A DNA stretch of 5,099 nucleotides, from positions 1 through 5,099 of the forward strand of contig JALWRY010000271.1 in assembly GCA_027080445.1 (NCBI GenBank), given 5' to 3'. Numbering within the stretch: the first letter of the stretch is position 1; each line of letters starts with the position of its first letter. This document shows, piece after piece, positions 1 to 4,569 of the stretch. The notes under the pieces were generated by a model that was given only the letters and a program-made list of their open reading frames with translations, did no database searches and had not been told where the DNA came from. The DNA is from Thiohalobacter sp. (lineage in GTDB: Bacteria; Pseudomonadota; Gammaproteobacteria; DSM-19610). A program made the position numbers and the translations under genes.

Positions 1-111
1 TTTGCCCGTACCGATTCCATTGGCTCGGTGATGCGTAAAAAAATCATCCCGGTCACCGGCCCGATACAGGCGCAGTTTTCACAGCTGCGTGGTAAGGTTA
101 AACCCGAATAA
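1..111 (+). CDS. 3' end of an unidentified protein-coding gene
   Basis: Reading frame 1 is open from the first base and ends in TAA at 109-111, giving the last 36 residues of a protein. The segment is basic (RKK near residue 12, K/R near the end), ends KVKPE, and has no motif I can assign. It is not the usual C-terminus of seryl-tRNA synthetase, a gene often found near cysG in pseudomonads. The next gene begins 22 nt after the stop on the same strand, which suggests it is the upstream member of the grxC-cysG-tpm operon. That it is coding is inferred from the open frame and its position only; its function is unknown. Confidence 0.6.
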   Translation, partial: FARTDSIGSVMRKKIIPVTGPIQAQFSQLRGKVKPE

Positions 112-124
112 TTGACAAGCAAGC

Positions 125-128
125 AGGA
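125..128 (+). promoter_or_regulatory. Ribosome binding site deciding the grxC start
   Basis: AGGA lies five bases before the ATG at 134. It overlaps the in-frame ATG at 128, which itself has no comparable purine-rich sequence at the right distance. This favours 134 over 128 as the start, shortening the protein by two residues. Confidence 0.5.
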
Positions 129-133
129 TGTTT

Positions 134-415
134 ATGTCTGAAGTTGTTATGTATTGCACGCGTTTTTGTCCCTACTGCGTCAGCGCCGAGCGTCTGTTGA
201 CGCGCAAGGGCGCTGAAATACGCAAAATCCCGGTAGGGGGTGACCCGGCCCTGTGGGAGGAAATGGAACAGTTGACAGGACGTAATACCGTTCCACAAAT
301 CTTTATCGGCGACTATCATGTCGGCGGTTACGATGATCTTGCGGCGCTGGAACGTGATGGCGATCTTGATCCCCTGCTGGAACCGGTACTGAACGCCAGC
401 CGGGCCCGAGGATAG
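134..415 (+). CDS. grxC: Glutaredoxin 3 (GrxC)
   Basis: This is a small cytoplasmic glutathione-dependent dithiol oxidoreductase that reduces protein disulfides and glutathione mixed disulfides. The 93-residue product (95 if the ATG at 128 is used) spans a single thioredoxin fold. From the 134 start, the active-site motif CPYC is at residues 12-15, the cis-proline segment TVPQIFI at 52-58, and the glutathione-binding GGYDDL at 64-69. All three match the Escherichia coli Grx3 layout, including the DPLL near the C-terminus. Two differences from that protein are visible: an extra cysteine four residues before the CPYC motif (YCTRFCPYC), and tyrosine instead of the cysteine in GGCDD. The gene sits 22 nt after the preceding gene and 6 nt before cysG, so it is probably co-transcribed with both. 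In many proteobacteria grxC sits beside secB, so linkage to cysG is a local variation. Family assignment is secure; the physiological substrate is not visible. Confidence 0.95.
   Translation: MSEVVMYCTRFCPYCVSAERLLTRKGAEIRKIPVGGDPALWEEMEQLTGRNTVPQIFIGDYHVGGYDDLAALERDGDLDPLLEPVLNASRARG
408..412 (+). promoter_or_regulatory. Ribosome binding site for cysG
   Basis: GAGGA lies nine bases before the TTG at 422 and overlaps the end of grxC, whose stop is at 413-415. It supports the unusual TTG start, which is also where alignment with enterobacterial CysG begins (M-D-x-x-P-I-F). Confidence 0.6.
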
Positions 416-421
416 ATAGCA

Positions 422-1852
422 TTGGACTTTTTCCCGATATTTATGGAGCTCGCCGGCCGCGATTGTCTCGTGGTAGGTGGTGGCAAGGTTGCAGCGCGCA
501 AGGTGGCGTTGCTGGTACGCGCCGGTGCAAAGGTTGAGCTGGTTTCACCGCAGCTGTGCGACGAGTTGGCGCGGGCAGCCGCCGATGGCGTGATTTCGCA
601 CAGCGCACGCCCGTTTGAAGACAGCGACATCGACAACAAGACGCTGATCATCGCGGCCACAGATCAACAGGATGTCAACCAGCGTGTTTCGGAACTGGCG
701 CACCGCAGGCGTGTACCGGTGAACGTGGTCGATCAGCCGAAGCTGTGCAGCTTTATTATGCCGTCGATGATCGATCGTTCCCCGGTACAGATTGCCATTT
801 CCACCGGGGGCAGTTCACCGGTGCTGGCGCGTATGTTGCGCGCACGCCTGGAAAGTTACGTGCCGGCCGCCTACGGTCGCCTGGCGAAGCTGATGGACAG
901 TTACCGGGACAAGGTCAAGCAACGTTTCGGCGACGTTGAACAACGTCGCCGTTTCTGGGAGAACCTGCTGGATGGTGAAATTGCCGAGCTGATGTTTACC
1001 GGCCAGGATGAACGCGCGCGCGAATACCTGGAAAACGCACTCGATGAGGCAGACGGGAACACACAGCCGATGGGTGAAGTCTACCTGGTTGGCGCCGGTC
1101 CCGGCGATCCTGACCTGTTGACCTTCCGCGCCCTGCGGCTCATGCAACTGGCGGATGTGGTGGTCTACGACCGCCTGGTGTCCAAACAGATTCTCGACAT
1201 GGTACGGCGTGACGCCGAGCGTATCTACGTCGGCAAGGAACGCGACAATCACACCCTCACACAGGAAAACATCAATCATCTGCTGGTGCGCCTGGCGAAA
1301 GAGGGCAAGCGTGTCGTGCGTCTCAAGGGCGGCGACCCGTTTATCTTCGGCCGCGGTGGTGAAGAGATCTCCACGCTGATGGAAAATGGCGTGACTTTCC
1401 AGGTGGTGCCGGGTATTACGGCAGCTTCCGGTTGCGCGACCTACTCCGGTATCCCGTTGACGCACCGTGACTATGCACAGTCGGTGGTGTTCGTTACCGG
1501 TCACCTGCAGGATGGTTCCATCGACCTCAACTGGAAGGCGCTGGCGCATCCTAACCAGACCATCGTATTTTATATGGGGCTGCACGGCGTCGGTGTCATG
1601 TCGGAACAGCTCATTAAACACGGCCTGCCGGCATCGACACCGGTCGGCCTGGTGCAACAGGGAACGACCCAGAACCAGCGCGTGATTATCACTGACCTGG
1701 AACATCTCGAACACACGGTGAAGGAACAGGCGCTCAAACCGCCGACCATCATCATTGTGGGTAACGTGGTTGAGTTGCACAAAACCCTGCACTGGTTCAA
1801 TCCGCTGCCGGGCGCCGACCCCCGGCCCTTTGGCGGCACGCCACACATCTGA
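422..1852 (+). CDS. cysG: Siroheme synthase CysG (fused dehydrogenase/ferrochelatase and uroporphyrinogen III methyltransferase)
   Basis: This cytoplasmic multifunctional enzyme makes siroheme, the cofactor of sulfite and nitrite reductases, from uroporphyrinogen III by two SAM-dependent methylations, NAD-dependent oxidation and iron insertion. The 476-residue protein is slightly longer than the 457 residues of E. coli CysG because of a C-terminal extension after HWFN (residues 457-460). The N-terminal module shows the NAD-binding VVGGGKVAARK (17-27) and NVVDQPK with the catalytic aspartate at 104. The STGGSSP loop (127-133) carries threonine at 128, where the Salmonella enzyme has phosphoserine. 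A dimerisation/linker helix region runs from about 145 to 215. The methyltransferase module shows VGAGPGDPDLLT (223-234), the YDRL aspartate (250), VGK lysine (272), GGDPFIFGRGGEE (303-315), GITAASG (331-337), HRDYAQS (348-354) and the YMGL methionine (385). The start is TTG, supported by a GAGGA site and by homology. The TGA stop overlaps the ATG of tpm by one base, indicating translational coupling. Confidence 0.97.
   Translation: MDFFPIFMELAGRDCLVVGGGKVAARKVALLVRAGAKVELVSPQLCDELARAAADGVISHSARPFEDSDIDNKTLIIAATDQQDVNQRVSELAHRRRVPVNVVDQPKLCSFIMPSMIDRSPVQIAISTGGSSPVLARMLRARLESYVPAAYGRLAKLMDSYRDKVKQRFGDVEQRRRFWENLLDGEIAELMFTGQDERAREYLENALDEADGNTQPMGEVYLVGAGPGDPDLLTFRALRLMQLADVVVYDRLVSKQILDMVRRDAERIYVGKERDNHTLTQENINHLLVRLAKEGKRVVRLKGGDPFIFGRGGEEISTLMENGVTFQVVPGITAASGCATYSGIPLTHRDYAQSVVFVTGHLQDGSIDLNWKALAHPNQTIVFYMGLHGVGVMSEQLIKHGLPASTPVGLVQQGTTQNQRVIITDLEHLEHTVKEQALKPPTIIIVGNVVELHKTLHWFNPLPGADPRPFGGTPHI
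928..951. repeat. Perfect 11-bp inverted repeat inside cysG
   Basis: CGGCGACGTTG at 928-938 is followed after two bases (AA) by its exact reverse complement at 941-951. It encodes the residues around GDVEQRR in the linker between the two CysG modules. In RNA it would form a GC-rich stem with a two-base gap that must open to form the loop; in DNA it is a dyad that a dimeric protein could recognise. It may simply reflect codon choice. No function is claimed. Confidence 0.6.
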
Positions 1853-2505
1853 TGGAACCGGATTTCTGGCACCAGCGTTGGCGTGAGAACCTGATCGGCT
1901 TTCACCTGTCAGGCGTTAACCCAAAGCTGGAAAGCTTCTGGCCACGACTGCCCTTGCAGGCCGGTGACCCGGTTTTTGTCCCCTTGTGCGGGAAAAGTCT
2001 CGATATGTTGTGGCTCGCTGAACGTCACCCGGTCACTGGCGTCGAACTCAGTCCGATTGCGGTGGAGGCGTTCTTCAGCGAGAACAGGCTGCAAGTCCGG
2101 CAGTCGCAGGAAGGCGCTTTCACGGTGTACGAAAGCGATCGCATTCGCCTCCTTTGCGGCGATTTCTTTGATCTGCAGGCGGGGCAACTTTCCCACATCA
2201 AGGCCGTCTATGACCGGGCCTCGCTGATTGCATTGCCGGCTGACATGCGGCGTCAATTCGTCCAGCATCTGGAAACTGTTTTGCCAGCCGCGATAGAGAT
2301 GCTGCTTGTCACGCTCGACTACCCGCAACAACAAATGGACGGCCCGCCGTTTGCTGTCAGCAGCCGCGAAGTCCAGGCCCTGTTCGGCGCCGGCTGGTCA
2401 GTAGATCACCTGCAGGAAGATGACGTACTGGCGCGCGAGGCCCGCTTCCGTGAGCGTGGCATCACGCGCATGACAGAAAACGTCTTCCACCTCCGCCGTT
2501 TGTAA
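1852..2505 (+). CDS. tpm: Thiopurine S-methyltransferase (bacterial Tpm)
   Basis: This is a cytoplasmic SAM-dependent methyltransferase. Bacterial members methylate thiopurines and also selenium and tellurium oxyanion derivatives, which in pseudomonads gives tellurite tolerance and volatile methylated selenium. The product has 217 residues, essentially the family's usual length of about 218. Family hallmarks in order are: the N-terminal FWHQRW (5-10) and GFHLSGVNP (16-24); VPLCGKSLDMLWLA (43-56), the SAM-binding loop I equivalent; GVELSPIAVEAFF (63-75), whose acidic residue binds the SAM ribose; CGDFF (102-106); AVYDRASLIALP (118-129); and LDYPQ...MDGPPFAVS (155-170). The ATG overlaps the cysG stop (TGATG) and no strong independent ribosome site is seen, so translation probably depends on cysG termination. 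Position in a siroheme/glutaredoxin operon fits a sulfur or chalcogen role, but the natural substrate is not shown by the sequence. Confidence 0.95.
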   Translation: MEPDFWHQRWRENLIGFHLSGVNPKLESFWPRLPLQAGDPVFVPLCGKSLDMLWLAERHPVTGVELSPIAVEAFFSENRLQVRQSQEGAFTVYESDRIRLLCGDFFDLQAGQLSHIKAVYDRASLIALPADMRRQFVQHLETVLPAAIEMLLVTLDYPQQQMDGPPFAVSSREVQALFGAGWSVDHLQEDDVLAREARFRERGITRMTENVFHLRRL

Positions 2506-2508
2506 AGC

Positions 2509-2518
2509 GTCAGTACAC
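2509..2518 (+). repeat. Isolated copy of the element motif GTCAGTACAC
   Basis: The 10-mer GTCAGTACAC begins four bases after the tpm stop codon and recurs exactly at 2570-2579 in the left arm of the large inverted repeat. It may be a degraded extra half-element, or a vestige of an older insertion that sets the current 3' boundary of tpm. Confidence 0.45.
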
Positions 2519-2560
2519 TTATTTCGGCTCAACGGCTTGCCCGCTACGCGGGTTCCCTAA

Positions 2561-2624
2561 AAAACCGGGGTCAGTACACAATTTTCCCTAATATTAGCAA
2601 TAATTGTGTTCTGACCCCGGTTTT
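2561..2624. terminator. Strong hairpin, candidate bidirectional terminator
   Basis: Arms 2561-2583 and 2602-2624 are reverse complements over 23 bp with a single T/T mismatch (2575 against 2610). They enclose an 18-nt loop containing the palindrome TAATATTA. Read forward, the GC-rich stem base is followed by TTTT; read on the reverse strand it is followed by six T. It lies 56 nt after tpm, where the operon would be expected to end. The loop is longer and the forward T-run shorter than in a typical intrinsic terminator, so termination is plausible rather than shown. The 49-bp duplication supplies a second possible right arm at 2651-2673. Confidence 0.4.
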
Positions 2625-2675
2625 CCACAATTTTCCCTAATATTAGCAATAATTGTGTTCTGACCCCGGTTTTCC
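2577..2675 (+). repeat. Exact tandem duplication, 49-bp period
   Basis: Bases 2577-2626 and 2626-2675 are identical over 50 positions, sharing the junction base. The unit runs from CACAATTTTCCC through the AATTGTGTTCTGACCCC arm to GGTTTTCC, that is, the loop plus the right arm of the hairpin. Perfect identity points to a recent event, such as replication slippage at the cruciform or an aborted transposition step. Confidence 0.9.
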
Positions 2676-2695
2676 CGGTTTTCCCGGTTTTCCCG
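2666..2695 (+). repeat. Three tandem 9-bp units (CCGGTTTTC)
   Basis: CCGGTTTTC occurs three times in a row from 2666, followed by a partial CCG. It extends the right-hand end of the inverted repeat; the left side has fewer, altered units. Short-period repeats like this vary easily between strains. Confidence 0.85.
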
Positions 2696-2714
2696 ACAAG
2701 CCAACGCTTGAGCC

Positions 2715-2860
2715 TTTGTGGCAGATTCCGGTTAACCCCCCATCTTTAGCTGTTTGGTGTTTCACGCTGGAATCATCAATTAACCGCTTGAATCTCAATT
2801 AATTCTATCCGGTGCCGTTACAGGGGATAAGTTACGGGTCAAACCCCGGTATTTTCGGTA
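2715..2860. other. AT-richer leader region without a gene
   Basis: This is the rest of the intergenic space before the VWA gene. I see no coding frame, RNA gene or convincing -35/-10 pair. Two imperfect copies of GAATC(A)TCAATTAA start at 2770 and 2790, spaced 20 bp, about two helical turns. That would suit a regulator binding on one face, but could be chance in AT-rich DNA. A small stem, GGGT-CAA-ACCC, lies at 2836-2846. Confidence 0.35.
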
Positions 2861-2875
2861 ATAACATGTTATATC
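2861..2875 (+). promoter_or_regulatory. 12-bp palindrome overlapping a possible extended -10
   Basis: ATAACATGTTAT at 2861-2872 is a perfect palindrome. TGTTATATC at 2867-2875 reads as an extended -10 (TG-N then TATATC, four of six consensus bases). No good -35 lies 16-18 bp upstream. If used, transcription would start near 2881, just before the ribosome site, and a dimeric repressor on the palindrome would block it. Both the promoter and the operator are inference. Confidence 0.25.
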
Positions 2876-2885
2876 AACAGGATAT

Positions 2886-2890
2886 AAGGA
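2886..2890 (+). promoter_or_regulatory. Ribosome binding site for the VWA gene
   Basis: AAGGA lies nine bases before the ATG at 2900. It fits that start better than the in-frame ATG at 2909. Confidence 0.6.
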
Positions 2891-2899
2891 CATACAGGC

Positions 2900-4567
2900 A
2901 TGAACAGGATGTATCCGACTGACGCCCGTGCTGGCGTAGGCAATGCGCTGATCCCCTCCATTCTTGGCTGGCTAGTGCTGTGCAGTGTCATCGTCAGCTG
3001 GCCGGCCGTGGCGGCGGTGGACAAGGCTGGTGGCGTTGACGCCGTGTTACTGATCGACAGTTCCGGCAGCATGGCCAAGAACGATCCCGACAAGCTACGC
3101 GTGCCGGCAGCAAAAATGTTTATGTCGCTGCTGGGTAACACCGACCGTATTGGTCTGATCAGTTTCAGTGATAACGGTTACCCGGTGTTGCACCTGACGG
3201 CGCCCGCTCCTGAAACCAATGCGCGCATCCTGTCTTCCGCTGACCGGGTGTCGTCGAAGGGTGTCTACACCAACCTGTACGCCGCCATGGAGAAAGGTCT
3301 GGCGATGCTGGCGAAAGAAGGCAAAAAAGGCCAGGAACCGATGCTGGTGTTGATGTCCGATGGCCGGATGGATGTTGGCGATACCGACGAAGATTTTGCG
3401 CTGACACAGAAATTACGACAGGAACTGATCGAGAAGGCAAAACAACGTGGTGTGAAGGTATACACCATTGCGTTCACGGAAAGTTCTGATATGGATCTGT
3501 TGCACGATATCGCCCGTAAAACCGGTGGCCTGTTCAAGCTGGCGCACACTGACAAGGACTTGCACGAAGTCTTCAGTGCGATTTTCGAAAGCGCCAAGGA
3601 CCCCGACATGCTTCCCATCAAGGGTGGCGAGTTCACAGTCGACAACTCGATCGAGGAAGTCACCATTGTTGCGTCCAAGAAACGTGAAGACGTGCGGATA
3701 TACCTGCAATCACCGGACGGGAAAAAATTCAGTTCCGATGATGCCGGGGACAAACTGAAGTGGTTCCTCTCACAACACTTTGACATGATTACTGTGAAAA
3801 ATCCCCGCCCGGGCACCTGGAAACTGCTAGGCAGCGGCGAGGGAAATCGTGCCTACATTGTTACCAATATGCGCCTGAACCACAGCCCCCAGTCGCCGAG
3901 TCTCAAGGTCAATGAGGATATGGTGCTGGAGGCCTGGCTGGAACAGGACGGCAAACTGCTGAACAGGGAAGCGGTGCTGACCCATACGAAATTCTCCATG
4001 GATATTCAGGTGCCGAGCGGTGAAGTCGCGCACTTTGAACTACACGACCAGGGGCGTGAGGGGGACAAGGCCGCGGCCGACGGCAAATACTCTACCTTGC
4101 TGGCTTACCAGAACCCCGGTTCCTACCAGATCGATCTGATTGCCAAAGGAGAAACTTTCAGCCGGCAGAAGACCATACATTTTGAGGTGCAGGCGCCACC
4201 ACCCGAGCTTTCCGCGCCGGCAGCGGAACCCGTAGCAGAAGCGCCGCAACCGGCGCCTGTCGCTGAACCGGAACCCGCACCAGCACCTGAAGCAGCCCCC
4301 CCCGTGGTGGAAGAGCCCCCGGCGCCAGCTACGGCGGAAGACACCCAGGTGGCGGAAGAACCCCCGGCCGATGAAGCCGTTGAGGCGAAAAAGCCCGCGA
4401 AGAAGAAAATGAGCCTGGGTATCGCCATCGGGATTTTTGCCGGCATCAACGTCGTGCTGGGTGGTATAGGTTTCGCTGTCTGGTGGTTCCTGAAGCGTCG
4501 CAAGAAAGGCGCTGATGAGGCATCGGAAGACGATGAGGATGAAACGGAAGACGGGGATAGCAAGTAA
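2900..4567 (+). CDS. Exported, membrane-anchored von Willebrand factor A (VWA) domain protein
   Basis: The 555-residue protein is of unknown specific function. A signal peptide covers about residues 1-39 (hydrophobic 17-33, AVA/A cleavage near 38-39); LVLC at 25-28 is a poor lipobox. A VWA domain follows (about 46-230) with a complete metal-ion-dependent adhesion site: DSSGS (D53, S55, S57), T124 and D154 in LMSDG. Such sites bind a divalent cation and a protein ligand. Residues 240-320 look like a beta-rich domain with NPRPGTW at 301-307, and 325-430 like a second, with a D-G-GD-DG-Y pattern at 383-397. I recall this pairing from the gammaproteobacterial TIGR03503-type proteins, which should be checked. 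A Pro/Ala/Glu-rich linker (432-496), KKPAKKK (497-503), one membrane helix (about 505-530), a basic KRRKKG stop-transfer and a short, strongly acidic tail (538-555) complete it. The bulk should be periplasmic. The downstream gene begins two bases after the stop. Confidence 0.9.
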   Translation: MNRMYPTDARAGVGNALIPSILGWLVLCSVIVSWPAVAAVDKAGGVDAVLLIDSSGSMAKNDPDKLRVPAAKMFMSLLGNTDRIGLISFSDNGYPVLHLTAPAPETNARILSSADRVSSKGVYTNLYAAMEKGLAMLAKEGKKGQEPMLVLMSDGRMDVGDTDEDFALTQKLRQELIEKAKQRGVKVYTIAFTESSDMDLLHDIARKTGGLFKLAHTDKDLHEVFSAIFESAKDPDMLPIKGGEFTVDNSIEEVTIVASKKREDVRIYLQSPDGKKFSSDDAGDKLKWFLSQHFDMITVKNPRPGTWKLLGSGEGNRAYIVTNMRLNHSPQSPSLKVNEDMVLEAWLEQDGKLLNREAVLTHTKFSMDIQVPSGEVAHFELHDQGREGDKAAADGKYSTLLAYQNPGSYQIDLIAKGETFSRQKTIHFEVQAPPPELSAPAAEPVAEAPQPAPVAEPEPAPAPEAAPPVVEEPPAPATAEDTQVAEEPPADEAVEAKKPAKKKMSLGIAIGIFAGINVVLGGIGFAVWWFLKRRKKGADEASEDDEDETEDGDSK

Positions 4568-4569
4568 CC

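Larger units (their letters stand above)
2526..2714. repeat. Composite nested inverted repeat, probable REP/MITE-type element without transposase
   Basis: The outer ends are inverted: GGCTCAACGGCTTG at 2526-2539 corresponds to the reverse complement of 2697-2714, with four bases extra on the right. Moving inward, the left side has CGGG...AAAAAACCGGGG and the right, read in reverse, has CGGGAAAACC units leading to the same CCGGGGTCAG core. The left side also holds a small hairpin, CCCGC-TAC-GCGGG, at 2540-2552. No open reading frame for a transposase lies inside. The core sequence, with GGGGTCAG and an opposing CTGACCCC around AATT-rich DNA, is of a type I recall near IS200-like (Y1) REP-associated transposase genes in Gammaproteobacteria; that link is from memory and needs a search. 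No clear target-site duplication flanks it. Confidence 0.6.

Noticed and set aside
112..117. TTGACA, a perfect -35 hexamer just upstream of grxC
   Set aside because: A -10 at the usual spacing would fall inside the grxC coding start, and no matching hexamer is present there.
272..288. TTGACA followed by TAATAC inside grxC
   Set aside because: The spacing is only five bases and the sites are within coding sequence.
815..1846. Long open frame on the minus strand (343 codons)
   Set aside because: It lies fully inside cysG, whose protein matches its family end to end. The minus-strand product has no recognisable domain and is a shadow of GC-rich coding DNA.
2577..2675. Possible CRISPR array
   Set aside because: There are only two copies, directly abutting with no spacers, and they form half of a hairpin element.
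2506..2899. tRNA or small RNA gene in the intergenic gap
   Set aside because: No cloverleaf, acceptor stem or conserved T-loop sequence was found. The only strong structure is the repeat element.
2975..2985. Lipoprotein signal (LVLC) in the VWA protein
   Set aside because: Leucine at the position before the cysteine does not fit a lipobox, the hydrophobic stretch continues past it, and a better AVA/A signal peptidase I site follows.
4123..4563. Minus-strand frame rich in Ser, Ala and Gly
   Set aside because: It is the complement of the Pro/Glu-rich linker and acidic tail of the VWA gene, with low-complexity content and no start context.
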